Source: Powellomyces hirtus (taxonomy: Eukaryota > Chytridiomycota > Chytridiomycetes > Spizellomycetales > Powellomycetaceae). Taken from it: 64,000 nt of DNA. This document shows, piece after piece, positions 23,714 to 37,715 of this stretch. Below the pieces are notes generated by a model. The model was not told the origin of the DNA, did not search any database, and was given only the letters and a program-made list of their open reading frames with translations. The DNA lies in NCBI GenBank assembly GCA_025526995.1, contig JAHLKG010000023.1, positions 496,001 to 560,000 on the forward strand, in the 5' to 3' direction. How positions within the stretch are numbered: position 1 is the stretch's first letter; every line of letters starts with the position of its first letter. A program made the translations under genes and the position numbers.

Positions 23714-26700
23714 ATGGCGACCATTACCACCACCAGGTCGCCGTCACACCTTCCCGCCGCTCCAAGCCCGACTGTCTCCCTACCTCCCAAACTCACGGGC
23801 AACGTCAACTACTTTCTACATGTGACCATCTCGAAGCTGGTCTGGACGAATTCACCCGAACCTACGAAACCTACAGCGGTGCTGAATCCGGCACGTGGAA
23901 AGACTACATTGGTAGGTTGAATGATTGCTGAGCCACATATGGGACCTCGAAGCTTGACTAGGCGGCCGCTAGACCTGAGCCTGAGCGTGTGGGTTGGGGA
24001 ACGGGCCAAGGTTGGCCGTGATCTTGTGCGGGCTGGAAACGCGTCACGTTGGACTACACCGTTGCTACACGCCAACGCAGCACTCACAGTACTATCTCTC
24101 CCCAATCTTTCGTAGCAGGACACAGTAACAAGTGCCTCCCTTTCGACAGAACCCCGTGTCCGTCTCCTATGGTGGGGCGAAGATGGGCCGGGCACTATCT
24201 TCCAACCTCTCAGCATTGGCAGACGTGAGTATCCGCACAAGCGCGTTCAGCAACAACCTTCCACTTCATCTACTTCTTCCCTGCCCGTTCCTCTCATCCG
24301 CGCCAAGACATGGTCCGCATCGGCCTCGGCTTCCGCTCAGGCCACGCCGCAACAACCGCGCCATTCACATCATCAACAACAACAGCATCACGGCAGAACG
24401 ACCGTTGCCTTCCCAGTGCGGTGCTACAAAACTCAACTGGCAGCTTATTTCAGAGATATGGGACGTTTGGTCCTGCAAGTACTGATCGACGGTAAAGTCA
24501 TTGCTGATGTCACCGCACCCGACTTGGCTGCTATGGTGTCGGACGGCAACACGGCGCGTCCCATCAACGGATTCTTTCCCGTGATGGAGAAGCCAACCAC
24601 CACAAAGCAGCATTATTCAGTAAAGCGCCGGAAACTAGGTGAACTACACCTCTCGGTTTTGCTTGAACCAGCTGTTGTCAACACCAACAGCACCAGCAAC
24701 ATTACTAGCAACGCACATCGCCATCATATCCCGATAGCCGCTGCCTCAGCATCTACCGCCGGCCCAACGCTCAGCCGGCACCACATTCTGGCCGACATGA
24801 AAAGATACGCGGTTGCTGGCCAAGAAGAAGTGCGATCGGCTGATGTGACCATGAGCCACTCCATCACAATCCACGAACCACGTAGCCCACCCAGTGGGCC
24901 AACAGAACAAAGCATGTTCCATGAAGCTGACTCGGTCGACGACGGGCGCGCGTCACCGAAATGTGACATGATCGAATCTACCGGCACATCACCTCTTCTT
25001 AGGCGGGCGGGACAGCTGAGAGATGCTATCGATGAGTTGCCGGATCCAGACGATGATCTGGATTTGAAGAACTTGGAAGCTGATGACAGTACGAAAGGAC
25101 AAGAACCCGCGACAACAGTTGAAGATGCTGCAAATGACGACTGCGAACAACAGGAAAAAGAAATACCGAACGAGGAGCGTGACGTTACCGCAACTGACAT
25201 ACAGTCTTTGACTAAAGATCCAGCAGCTACTTTCGCGCAACCACAGAACGATGAGGGTAACCACCATCAGGCCACAAACACATGTCAATCAAAAGAGCAC
25301 ACGGAGGGCCAAGCGGACGAGCAGATCGATCAAGACATCAGCAATGCCAAAGAGCACCGCACCAAACGCGACATTTTCAACATGTCCAGTTCCGACGATG
25401 ACGGCTCGGATCTGCTGGAAGATGATGTCCTCATTGAAGCGTTGAATTCCGCCAAGGGCAGGAACCTGATCGACCGCAATTCCACGCATACGTACGCGTA
25501 TGACAAACAATACCGGTCTCTCAGCAGTGATGGCCTTGACGACGGTGAGGACGATGATGAGGACGAGGATCCCGAGCTGAGCGATGATGAACGTAAACGG
25601 AGAGCTGTGCTCGACACTGCGCGCCGACATCGGAAAAAAGCGGCTGCCGTGGCAGCTGCTGTCCAAGCGCGGCCACGCAGTCCTACGCTCTCAGTGGATA
25701 AACTAACGACCCTACGACGCGTTGATCTAGTCAAAGTCACCGTCAAGAGCCTCGACCTGCTCCCAGAAGCCGTGCCGCTCTCGCCCGCCGCAATCCTCGT
25801 GCAGTATGCTCTCCCAGTCTCATCTACATCTTCTTCTCCTTCGCACACCGCCCCCGTCACCATCCGCTCAAAACACCTTCCTCGTCTCGCGGTATCCCGC
25901 AACACCAGCAGGCGACCCATTGGCGCCATTAACCCCATAGACCCGCCCAGATACACCACTTCGTTTGACCACGATCACGTTGCACCGTGTAGCTTTGATG
26001 CGCTCATCGAGGTGTGGGTCGAGAAACAAATACAGTTCAAGGTTACGGTGGAATATAAACGTGCCACTGGCAGGGTGCCGATACAAGAAGAATGGGCGGC
26101 GGAAGGGGCTATCAAGTGCGCGGATGTCCTCGCAAAAGATGGGTTGGAGTGGGAGGGCAAAATACCCATGTATCGCATTAATGCCGCTGAGCCCCATCCA
26201 TCTGTCAAATCTCGGGTGAACAGCGGTAAGGTGCTACCACACGGCCGAGAGACTCGACGACTCGTCGGACACCTTTCTGTCAACATCGCTTTGCAACACG
26301 GACTATCACAAGAATCGAGCTTGCACTCGAAAGAAGCGGTATCCGGGGCCGCGCTCACCACGACAAACGAGCACAATGCACACAAGCAGGTTGAAACTCG
26401 CTCATCCCTCGCGCTTCCGCCCAGCATACCGTACTACTTCCACATGACCATCTCCACCGCGCGTGCGCTCGCCATCCTCCCGACACTCGAAACAGCCACC
26501 ATCACCAACACCCTGCTCTACCTCGTCATCCGCCTCTTTTCTGCCTCAACCCCGCCCATCGAAACCCCGCCTGTTGTATTCAAATCACCCTTCGACCTCA
26601 AAACCGGCCGCCTCAATCCGCCACCTGACTTTGCTTTCGCCTACACGGTACCCCTCGCTATGACGGCGGAGTTTATCGCCACGCATAGCGAGACACCTCT

Positions 26701-29700
26701 CATTGCCGAAGTGTGGGTCGTGGATTCCGACACCACTCAACCATCCAGGGCACCGACGATGAAGCGCACAGAAGTCAAGTCTCTGGATCTTGTTGATCGA
26801 GGTGCCAAACTCTTGGGGCTTGTCCGTTTGCCGTTCCCGCATTTGCTCAGGACCCTCACGGCGGGATGCACTCGTGCTGCGGAGTTTGATCAACCGCTCC
26901 CTGTCATGATCCCCGATGCGGAATATTGCATATTGGACCCATTTTCGGGATCTGCCAAAGGATGGGTCAATGCTTTCATGGCACTTGGCACATGGGATCA
27001 GATAAAGAAAGTCAGAAGGTCAATCTCTGCGGATGCGCCATCGGCCATGCATGAACGCGAATCAAACGTTGCAAAGAAAGCTACAGCGTCGGACGACAAC
27101 GGGAAAGAAGCAAAAGCTTCGCGAACGAAACACAGGTCCAAGAGAGAGCAGGTGACGACAGGACAGGAGGCTGATAATCTGCTTCCGCCGCGGGCTCAAG
27201 CGGCATCGTCAACGTGCAAGATGGTTCTCACGATACATCAAGCGTGCGGCCTCCGCGGCCTCGTCAACCATCTGATTATGGCCCAAGAGGACACGCGAAG
27301 TCATCGCCGATCACGCGATGATATGTACACACCCCTGCACTACGCACAACAAGTCGGCGCTAACGCCTATGTCCGCTTCTCTGCGTTTCCGCGACGCCTA
27401 TACAGCGTCCGCGCTGGATCTCGCCATAGCGGCTACGGCAACAACGACAGTCCAACGCCAACCAATACTAGCAGCGGCAGCGAGTCTGACAATCCCGCAG
27501 CGACGGTTGAAACCCATATTGTTGCGCAAAGTTTTACACCGCATTGGAGCCACACCACCCCCATTGCTGTGCAGGGCGTCGACAATGATCTTTTGAGATG
27601 GATGCGACATGGTGGAGAGGCTCGTGGAGAGATATGGCACCGCGTACCCGAAGACATTGTTGATGGTGAAGCCCAAGATGTCCTCCTCGGAACGTTCCGT
27701 CTGCCGCTCCGTGATATCGTGACAAAACAGAAAGGAATCGACCGTGTATGGATTCCTGTTCTCGCCGCAAACGCTAACCTGGATCAGGACGATGACAGCA
27801 ATGATGAAGATGATATGCTCCTTGACTTTAATGCTGCGATCAAGGTTTCTGTGAAACTGGCGAATGCATTTGATTTCGGCGTCTCGGCATATCAGCATGG
27901 CTTGAGCACTGCCGGCGAAAATTGGTGGTGTGGACTGAAATTGAAAGTGGGGCGCATCAAGGTTCCAGCCAAAGGTACCCGCCGGCGCCGCTTTTCGGAT
28001 CATGATGTGGAGTCGAATGAAGCAAAGGACCTGCTATACATTCGATGGAGACATCCGCGCCTTGCTGAAGCTCGAGACGATGGCGGAGATGAATGGCAGG
28101 TCGTGTCGTCTGCGCCGGTACCTGCCAAGAGAATAACGGCGCATTCTCAGCATCAACAACAACGCTCCTCAAACACACTGTTAGTTGCGGACATGCATTA
28201 TCGCCACGCTGTCAACATCGAAATGACACCCTCCACGACGCGCGGATACCGGGATCACAGAATGGAGATTCAGGTGTTCCGTAAGTCTCTGCGTCCATTG
28301 AGCGATGACGATAACAATGGGACTGGTGAGGGAGCGGCCGTCCTGGTCGGCGCGGCGTACATTGACTTGTCCGACGCGTTTGCCAAAGCCCGAGCTGCTC
28401 ATCGAAAACGCAAGAAATCTGGGTACCAAAGTGATCGACCTCAGATGGGTGACGATGTATTTGTCGTGGACGGATCGTTTCCGCTCATTGACCCTTCCAG
28501 CACTGACTTGCGAGGTGCAACCATACAGCTTCGCATCGACGTGTCGCCCTCGGCGCCACCTGCTGTGGACCAAGTCGTGCCCAAATCAAAGCCTGCTTCC
28601 ATCACACAACCTGCCATTGTATCGCGCCAACGAGAAAATGATGCCTTGCCCACGCGCACCGAACGAAACGACACTGACAACGCTCTGGCCGATTTCTCGA
28701 ACCACATACCAGTTGAGGTCACGGTTGAGAAGGCAATGAAGCTCCCACTAATGGCCGATCCCGTAACGGCCTACCTCCCTTCGCCGTTCGTTCCTCACAA
28801 CACTACCCAACTTGCGCCGCCCAACACATTCGTTACCTTCAAATGGAACGAGGAAGCATCAAAGAAAAGACAAGCATCGCAAAGTGGACCGGAGGCGTTT
28901 TGTACACGTGTCGTTCCCGCCCAGCGTGCCCCAGTGTGGAACCATTCCGTCACCATATATCAGGAGAGAACTGAGGATGCGCTCAAAGCACTCAAAGCCG
29001 GGAAGAGTATAGAGTTTACTGTCTGGCATACGCCCGCTGGTGATAGCTTCGCCAGCACGCGTGGCCGAGATATCAACACGAGCCGGGAACGGGATAGTGG
29101 AAACGAGGAACCGCGTGAGCTTGTCGGTGTCGCAACCGTGGACATGGGTGGCCTGTTCGGAGGACTGAAGGAGATCTACGGGTGGTATCACGTACTGGAT
29201 GACCGTAACGTTTCTAAGGGACAGCTTCTTATCCGTGTGCTCCCTAAACTGGATGTGGCTGCCATTCTGAGGGAGCTGACGCGCGGCCCCGAGGGCATCG
29301 CAGCATCTCGCAATGCTGGTAGCCTCGGCGTCGCCAGCACGGGCTCGGAATACCGGGGCAGAATTTCTGGATCACGAGAAAAATGTGGTCGACGACCTCT
29401 GCAGGACGCTTGCTGTGACGTAGGGTCTCTGTCCCCTCCACAACGCTCCATGCCGCCACCGGTTGCCATTGCGATTCCCGCGTCCGCCGCAGCAGGCCTG
29501 CGGGGCGAGACTGGCCACCATCGTCAAGGCAATTCCGTGGCGACATCATCCTTGTTCGCCGCCGCTGCCTCCACAGCCAGCCATGGGTCGGTCAGCAAAT
29601 CCTCGACCTTAGGCGTTCCTGCAGCGCAGAGCGTCGACACGTGGGTATGGAACGGTACCAATTGGGAACATCGCCAGGTGGATGTCCTGAAAACCAGCAC

Positions 29701-31782
29701 TGATGCAATCTTGAGACACAACGAGGATGATGCGGGCAGTGGCACCACGCTGCAAAACCAGTCCACATCCTTCCCCGTACATGTTCCCGTTGGCAGTGTT
29801 GATGTCATGGCCAGTGAACATTCCCCCGGCAGGCTAAGCTTCCGATGCACTGTTGGGCCTGAAGAACAACACCCTGATGTGAAGGAAGCTTTTCGACGAA
29901 GTAGGGGAGAATTGGATGCTCTGAACGCGAAGCTCAAGCATCGTGGGATGATTGACCCCGCCGTTGTCCCGACCCCTGTCATGCCGCCACATGCATCCCT
30001 CGCAAATGAAACGCACATCTCATCCCCGAGCAAAGAAGTGACCGCTCTGAAGCTACAACCGCACACGGCTGCTCAAGCACCGGGCCCGCTTCTGGTGTCG
30101 CCATCAACACCGCCATCATCACAGAACCTGCAGAAGCAGATGCCCATAGACACAAAATGCGTCAATGGTCAAATCAGCGCTCTTCATCATTCTGATGATG
30201 AGAGCATTGAAGCAGGGGAGTTGAGGATGAGTCATCTGGGGGCGATTGAGCGCACTGCTTCCCCGGCGAGCCAACATGCCCATGACCCGCTAAGCGAAAA
30301 TCGCGCCCTGCCGTCACCTGCACCTGTAGTTGCCACAGACGCGCCTGCAGCACTCCGACCTGCCTGGCATTCGTCGCACAACGATGAAGTTAGCAACCGC
30401 GATAATCCGCTCTCAGTGCCTGATGTCCCCCGATCTGTTACCTCGCTTCCTACCGTCCTGCTGCCCAGAGCGCCGCAAGAGGAAAAAGCCATTGGACATG
30501 GGCATGACAGTCACGAGCCCAGCACCAAAGCTCCTCAGGATTCGGCTGTGATAACACCTGCAACCGTCAATCCCACCGCGGCGCACCCTAGCCAGCCTCA
30601 TCAAGAAGAGAATGCCCACACATCACATCATGTAAGTTTGAACAACCAATATGTCCTTCATAAGCAAGTTGTGCTTATGTGTGCTACTTTCTGCACGATC
30701 AGATCACTTCCCGTGAAGCGGATGACACATGGAAGACTTTGGCTGGGCGCCTTGAGGCCGTGCGAGCCGATATCCGCATGAGCCAATATCGTGACATGGA
30801 AGATGAATTCGACCGAGAGGATGCAGAGACCCAGAGTTTTAGACGCCATAGTCGCGATGTTCTGCGTCGCGGACAAGGCCCTGAGAACATGGGTTACGAT
30901 AGCGAAGAGCACCCCGCGGACGACGACGGATCATCGGCGTCAGCCAGTACCGATGACGTCCCAATCAGGGTCCGCCTCTCGGATGACGACGAGAATGAGA
31001 AGGATCATAGCCTTGAAAGCGATGGTCAGCGGGGAGATGATCACGATGACGACGGTGACGATGATGAGGACCTTCAGATTTATAATCCGGGTCTGCTTAC
31101 TCGTAAAGCGAAGCGCACAAGCTCCGCGGCCTCAAAGAATGAGAACTCGTGGTACCGCCGAGCAACTTCACAACACAGCGCCAACAAGGAGAACCTTCGC
31201 CAGGTCCCAGATTTGGACGACTATGACGCCAATGAAACCACCAGCGACGACGAAATCTACAGCGTCCTTGCTTACCGTCGTATGGCAGCAGCGGCTACCA
31301 CCACCAGCAGTACATCCGGAGCACGACGGGCCGCACGTCCTATGACAAAGATTCTGGACGTTGTCGGCCAAGCGCACAAGCCGTACGATCCATTTGGCGC
31401 ACGCCTCCCAACAGCTGGCCCGCGCATACCATGGAAAACAGCAGCTCCAGAGTCTTCAGACACAGACGCTGGAGCCGACCGTCTGGACAATCGCCGTCGC
31501 CGACATCACGATATGGACAAACTGCGTCCGCCACTTCACCCTACCGCAATATTGACGACCACAACAACAAGTATTAGCAGCACAACTGCAGCAACACGAG
31601 CACCACTTCCCGGACCAGAGCCTGACGCGGATGTCGCTGGCGTTTCTTCTTCGTCGATCAAGGAGTGGAAAACACTCTTGCAACACAGGACAGTGGAGAT
31701 GAGCAAAGAACGCCAGGAACGCATGGAGCGTATCTTCCGGGATGCAGATCGTCAGATCGTACCGGACCTTCCAACCGAGTGA
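23714..31782 (+). CDS. C2CD3: C2CD3-like multi-C2 centriolar protein
   Basis: Exons 23714-23911, 24116-30631 and 30703-31782 join in phase 0 to 2597 aa. The N-terminus matches the C2CD3 layout: SLPPKLTGNVNYFLHVTISKLVW, then VRLLWWGEDGPGTIF (compare RVRWWGE in animal C2CD3). Several C2-like units follow, beginning near residues 604 (VDLVKVTVKSLDLLP), 838 (YYFHMTISTARALAIL), 1097 (MVLTIHQACGLRGL) and 1595 (VEVTVEKAMKLPL, then FVTFKWNE and RAPVWNHS). Acidic and Pro-rich disordered linkers and a long disordered C-terminus fill the rest. In animals C2CD3 sits at the distal centriole and is needed for distal appendages and cilium assembly. A basal-body role in the zoospore flagellum is inferred. 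The first acceptor (24115) was chosen because it alone keeps the WWGE frame. Confidence 0.75.
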
Positions 31783-32079
31783 TTGCTTCGGGGGATTTGC
31801 ATTTGTACATAAACATGTTTTGTCTTCTTTTTTCTTGCATGTGTGCATCAGACAGTGTGCATCAATCACATCACTTCACAACAGTCTCAAAGTCTTAACA
31901 ACTCTTTTGTGTGAGTGACATCCTACATATAAGCAGACTTATCAGGGCCTTGTCTAAAATAAATGTGGCTTTGCCCTGTTCTGATGACTGTGCCACTCTG
32001 ACAGATTTCGCCGCTCACCACCCAACAAGATTCCTTGAAATTTGCAATTTGACAAATTCGCAACCCCTCGCACACCACA

Positions 32080-32733
32080 ATGAGAATCACAGACGTCCTA
32101 TTGGGCGCCACTCGCGGCGTCATGACCTCAAAGCGGGGAAACAAGAACTTCTACAAGGGAACGGGTTCGGGGAAAATGGGACGGTGGACTACAAGAGGTG
32201 CTAAGCGGTAGTACTGTCACAAGTAAAGAGAGAACGGCGTGCTAAGCTATTGGGTTTTGATAGGTCGCTACATTCTGGAACCATGGCGATTCAGGCAGTG
32301 GATTGTCCCAGATCTGACTATGTGCGAGGTAAATATCTCAGCTGTCTCGTCCTTGTTTGGGACTAGGAGGCATGGATTTAGAGGCTTCGGAAGTTTGAAA
32401 CATGGAACGTTGGACTGAGGAGGTGAATGAGAGGACGATAGCATGAAAGCTAGATGACGGGGACAGGCCTCGACACAGCTGGGGATGAAGAGGATGGCCA
32501 ACGTACCTACTGCGATTTGATCAATCTGCTGACTCGCGATTGTTGTCTGGCAGCTCAAGCCATTCGTTTCGAAAGAAGCCAACCAATGGGTACGACGAGA
32601 CCACTCCTTCCGAGACTACTTCCGAAAAGAGAACATTCCCGAGGACATGAACGCAAAGCTCGCGGAACGATGCAGAGATACCGCCCGGGAAGCTTATAAA
32701 AACATTGTTGCGAGAAAGCCGTGGAACCAGTGA
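32080..32733 (+). CDS. Mitochondrial large-subunit ribosomal protein mL41 (MRPL27 family)
   Basis: Exons 32080-32197, 32264-32328 and 32554-32733 join in frame to 120 aa. It contains the family signature TSKRGNKNFYKGTGSGKMGRW near the N-terminus and WIVPDLTMCELKPFVS across the second junction, where yeast Mrpl27 has VVPDLT followed by LKPYV. The protein is a structural part of the mitochondrial 54S/39S subunit; the basic N-terminus would serve as or include the targeting signal. Its length is close to other members. The second intron (32329-32553) is long for this region at 225 bp. Confidence 0.88.
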
Positions 32734-33149
32734 GCGCATCCGGGCATCGAACCCATGCCCGAAAATCATCGTGCCCTTGCCCAGGTGTAGCGTAACAGGA
32801 GGGAGCTCATGGGTGGGATGACGTTCACTTCTTTTTTTCTTGTATATATGTAATACAGGCTGAAACGCTAATTGAAGTCTTTGATATCGTTAGTCAGGGA
32901 GAAATGCGTCTTTTGTCGATGGAGAGTCTAACATGTTTCATTGTGGCGATAGGTTGTGTTTGACGGGAATAGAATAGAGTCGGTCTCCTTTTCGGCGTCT
33001 TTTGGGCGTACTCGCTGAGGCACAAGGAGCAGTTTATCCCATGAAAGGAACATGGAAGGTTGACCGATTGATTATAAGTACAGATACGTAGCATGAGTGT
33101 CTCCCGCGAGTTCTGCTCCAAGGTCAACGTCGTTATGAGAGGCACTATA
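32734..33149. other. Convergent 3' flanks of mL41 and FERM genes
   Basis: About 415 bp between two stop codons. It has T-rich and TATATATG motifs typical of 3' ends and nothing else seen. Confidence 0.5.
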
Positions 33150-36100
33150 TTAATTATAATCAGCGTACGATCCGGCGGACCAATCCGGGCCTTGGTCCGC
33201 TCCGCGTCTGATGGGTCCACTGCTGCCTTCCTGATTCTTGAAGGCCTGACTAATAGATTTCACCATACTGGGCTTTCGTGTTGCAACAACAGTGGGCCTT
33301 TGGTATCCGGCCAGGAGTTCGCTCTGCTGAGCGTCGGCAAACATTCTTGCAGTGGTAGAGTTGGAACGGCTGCGCATACTGCCACCGTGGGCGAACAATC
33401 CTCCCGTGACGGAGTTGGAGCGGCTGCTGCCAGCAAACACCTGGCCAATTGGAGGCTCAGACGACGATGCTGCATAGAATGCGGTCTGAACAACATGGGC
33501 GTTGTTCGCGACCGCGCCATCTGATGCATTCGAAACATTCGGGTCCTGTCTGGGAGCGTAGAAGGCTGCTGCTAACGGGCTATCATTCCGACCAACTGGC
33601 ATGTAAGATGGGGTTGATGAGACTGCACTGACGCTCATGGGCTGAGATGGAATGGTTGGACGGTGTTGCTGCGGGGAAGGCCTGCCGCCGGGGGCGGTCC
33701 ATGTGCTGACTATGACTTCCTCCTCTCCCTCATAATCGTTATCATCCTTGTTTTGTTGCGGCTTCGAGACTTGTAGACTCTCAAGCTCCGCGATCTGCTC
33801 CTGCAGCCTAATTTCCTGCTCCGTCCGCGCCTGTCCTCCGAACGCCTGCATCGAAATGCGTCTTGGCTCTGCAAATGTAGCCGGCGGCGGATTAAACGAA
33901 ACGGGGCGTGTATAACTCTGCTGCTGTTGTGCTGGGTGCTGGAACGATGTTGAGCGCGTGAACGAGCTCAGTGCTTTTGTCTGCGATGCGCGCCGCCCGC
34001 CTTGCAGTGTAGGAATTGGTGGTCCTGCTTGCGGGTTGTACTCCGGGTGCTGTTGCTGTTGTCGTGTGCGAAGCTCGCTCGGCAGGTGCCGACTTGGCTC
34101 CGAGGGTAGGCCTTGCTGCGGCTCCGATTGGCGCATGAATCGCGCTTCGGACTCGCGCATCTGCCGATCGTAGTCTGTCTGCTTCCCGTCGTCCTGGTAG
34201 CGCTGCGGCTGCTGGTCAGCCCGAGGCCGCAAGGGCTCTCCCCGCCAACTCTCCGACTGTCTAATATGCTCGATCGGCGGCGCAGAAGGCTCGCTTGCGC
34301 CCCATTGCTCTTGCACGCGAGGCGGCTGGTACGACCGTCGATTGTCGTTTTGGTGCTGCGTTGGGGCGGGCGGCTGCACTGAATATCGTCCTTGCTGCTG
34401 CACATAGGGCCCACCGTGACCGGGCGGCACACCCCACCCAAGCTGCGATGGATCGAGATTTGTACCTGCCGGCCGATGTTTCAGTGATTCTTCGTAAACC
34501 GGAGGCATATCGTTCGGGCGAGGGACACTGCTCGAACGCTTGCGATTTGCGTCCCCCGAACCTGGTTGGCCTAATGAGTAAGAAAGATTCAGTCATCCTG
34601 GAACATCAGTGATTCTGTCGTTTCCTAAGCAATTTTGTTTAGTACCTTGTTCCTGAGGCGCCGCCCATTGCCCTTGCTCCGGGCGGGTCGGGCTCTGAGG
34701 ATTATCGGTGTGCCTTCTGTTGTGTGGTCCGTTCGCATTGGTTTGCGATGCGCCTCCAGCATTTTGCGGGCCTGCAGCGCTTCGTCCACCAGCGGTAGCA
34801 GTACTGCCTGGCCCTGTTTGTGCACTGGCGACACTGGCAGGTGTTGTTCTAGTGCGGTTGTTTTCGTCTGAATCTCCGGCGGCCTCCTTGAGGGCAACAT
34901 ATTTCGATCGGAGGGCCAGGTTCTGCACCATCATTGCTTGCGGCGTGAAGAGCTTCATTTTCATATCTTTTCCTGATGCATGGTCCTTCCAGCGAAGGAT
35001 TATTCGGTCTGGACCTCGCCTGACGACAAGATCTTCCCATTGTTCGGCAAATGCGTAACCCTACAAAGGTATAGGAAACACAAAGCATCATTAGCAAAGG
35101 ACATACTAAACCCTGTATCAAACTCCATGTGAAAAACACACACATTTTTGTCGAGATCCATAACAACAACACCCGATGTGCTGACGCCGAGGAGCCATCT
35201 TTGCAACCTGAACTCAAAGAATCCTGCGGGGGGCTTCTCTCTGCAACATGGGAAGAACGAGCATCCATAACACGCCCATTCGCGAACTAGCTCGAGAAAC
35301 CTAATTGTTGTCATGCGTGAAAAAACATTAGGCACCTCACAGACTCTGAAACATTGACTGGGAACGTACATGATCCGTAGCGTTTCCGTCGTCCGGCCGA
35401 TATGTTTTGCATGTTCCGCCTGCAGACAGGTCTCCCATTCCTCTGGCCGCAAATCGTCCTGCAACCTTTTGGTTATAAATGTTTTCCATAGATCGTTCTT
35501 GCTAGAAGGCGGAACGCAATGATCCAAAAAAAAAGCGTATATGAGCTCCAGTATGAGCCGAACGAAGATCACGACGTACGACACTCACATGCAGTATCCC
35601 GCCGGGTGTCGGATTCGGTCATAGCTTCCTGTTGAAATGGCCAGCATCATTCCACCGAGCGCCACCCCATCTGACAAGGTGCACACATATCGGCCGGTCA
35701 TGACATTGCGTTTTGCCTGAGCAATTGCGATTTCAGTACCAATGTTTGGGTAGCTGCTATTTTCTGGGGAGATCTACTCACCTCGCCATACAAAAGACGA
35801 ACTGTAGCGTCGTCCGAATATCTTTTCTCGGTGTTTTTGGTCACAGACGCTTCACGCCGATACACAAACCAGTGACGGTTGATAGGGTGTGTGGGATCCA
35901 CGGCTTCCGGGTAATGGGTGTAGTCAAGCACCCTAAGGAAATGCGTGCGTGTCAATTAAAAGTGACTGGCTGCCTTTCCAAGTTGATTCGGCGAATCTGT
36001 TACATGGTATTCCATTGGGCCATGATTGCGAAGATGTCAACGTCAGGGCGAATCTGCAATTCTGCAAAACGTCACAAAGACGGGTTAAATTTTCGAGCAG

Positions 36101-36506
36101 TTCCGCGTGTGATGGAACAAGTGCCAACTTTTGGGATCCTTGGCATCATACCCAGGTCCTTTGCCACGATCCACAGCGTAAAGAGATGACCGGCCTCTGG
36201 CAGCGCCTCTTTTTCCGCAATAATTTTGCATATCCTCGAGCCCAGGAGTGGACCAGATGGGAATTTGGCGTTGAAGTCATGTTCGGAATCACCGTTTAAA
36301 ATACGAACACGGATGGTGACAAACTCGGTTCCGTCATCTGGTTTGATGTGCCGCTGGAGTGGAGGCAGCCATGATGCTTCTCTCGCAGCCTCGGGGGCCT
36401 TGGCAATGACAGTTTGTGCCGGTGCACGCCGTGTGAGTGCTTGCTCCTGCAGGAGCGGGTTCGATGTGTGGTGGTCTTTCTTTCCTTTCTTGCTGAACAG
36501 GCCCAT
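33150..36506 (-). CDS. FERM-domain protein with long disordered tail
   Basis: Exons 36506-36152, 36061-36004, 35932-35782, 35716-35589, 35501-35370, 35300-35144, 35060-34646 and 34570-33150 join in frame to 938 aa. The N-terminus MGLFSKKGKK is basic and may contact membrane; Gly2 is not in an ideal myristoylation context. Residues ~45-400 form a FERM-like module: a ubiquitin-like lobe (FVTIRVRILNGD, LFTLWIVAKDLELQIRP), a helical lobe ending in LRIMFLELVREWACYG, and a PTB-like lobe (GFFEFRLQRWLLGVSTSGVVVMDLDKN, WEDLVVRRGPDRIILRW). The remaining ~500 residues are Gln/Pro/Ser-rich with PPVYEE, possibly a WW-domain ligand. FERM modules link membrane lipids or receptors to cytoskeleton. The specific partner is unknown, and orthology to a named animal protein is not claimed. 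Confidence 0.8.
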
Positions 36507-37715
36507 GTTGTTCTCTTTGAGATGGTTGGTGGGCACCCGCTCTTGAGGTCAAATAGTTGCTCGGAACCGTCTGCTTATGTCCTTTGTTGAGAGCTAGAGG
36601 CTTGGCGCGGATCGGACGGTCTTAGTTCGACAAATTTTATTTATATGGGGCACACGCCTCCACAGATCTTCTCCACCCCTCGGAGAGTTTATTCCACGTA
36701 AAAGTTCTTTCTTTGCAGGCCATTGAATCTTGGCGCGAGACGACCTGCTCTATTTTTAGCGCTACCGACAGGATTGACGTAACCGAGCTTCAGGGAACCG
36801 TGAAAACGTATAACCATTGGAACCTATTTGCTAATGTTTCTACTATTGCATGGGCTACAAGCCTTGCTTAATCTGGTGTGAAGTCCGCACCCTCCAGGGT
36901 CTGCGTCGTTGATACTCGGACAAAGGTCTCGGTAAACTATCTGACATTTGCCAAGGGGATGCTCTGTGTCGACAATAGCAGACACATGTATTCCGACGCA
37001 CGGTATTTAACCTCCTATACTCTGAATGTTGACCAGACTTCTCATTTGGAGTGTTAAATTCATTTGGACGTCGAGGTAGTTACAAGGGGAAACGCGTGTA
37101 CGTAATCGTAACCCCGCTGACGTGAAGGGCGCGACTTTGCAAGCCCCGTTTTTCACAGAAAACGAACAACTCGTGCGAACTCGTTGTGGGTATAGTGCAT
37201 GTGTTGTGTTCATATCGGGAGGTGCATATATCTGGAGAGGATTTGTGATACATAGATTGTCCGTCCTCACGAACTTGTTTCGCGATTGAACTTTGGATTC
37301 TTTCCAGGCGGTGCTGGGTGACATGTTTTTACGATGTGCCCAAAAATAGAGGTATAAAACACATTTCGTCCCGCGATATTTTGCCGTGACGTGTGTTTAG
37401 AGGTCTTGATATGGATGATAGTCTTTTGATTGTCAATTCGTTGCATCAAAAATATTATTCTTCTGTCGTTTTGGCAACCAAGCCTCTTCTTGGTCTCTTT
37501 GCAAGGCCTGAAGCAAATCAGAAAGGAAGGAACCTGTTGTATGTTTCAGTTGTCCGGCCTTACAAACCGATTCTGTTGTGCTCACAAGAGACAACAAAGA
37601 CCAGAGCGAGCCCTGTTCATTGGTCCTTTCACTGGGCAGCCTTTGCGAGAGTTGAACAGAAGCGTGCGATATTGTTGTTACATCAGATCGTTTTCAGCAC
37701 GGTCAAGGATCAGGA
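36507..37715. other. Divergent promoter region between FERM and Cyclin Y genes
   Basis: About 1.2 kb with no gene and no clear repeat. Both flanking genes start outward from it. Confidence 0.5.

Noticed and set aside
24231..24300. Intron starting at GTGAGT (24225-24230) in the C2CD3-like gene
   Set aside because: The donor looks good, but the frame stays open through it with no fitting acceptor before the next conserved block. The unspliced reading was kept.
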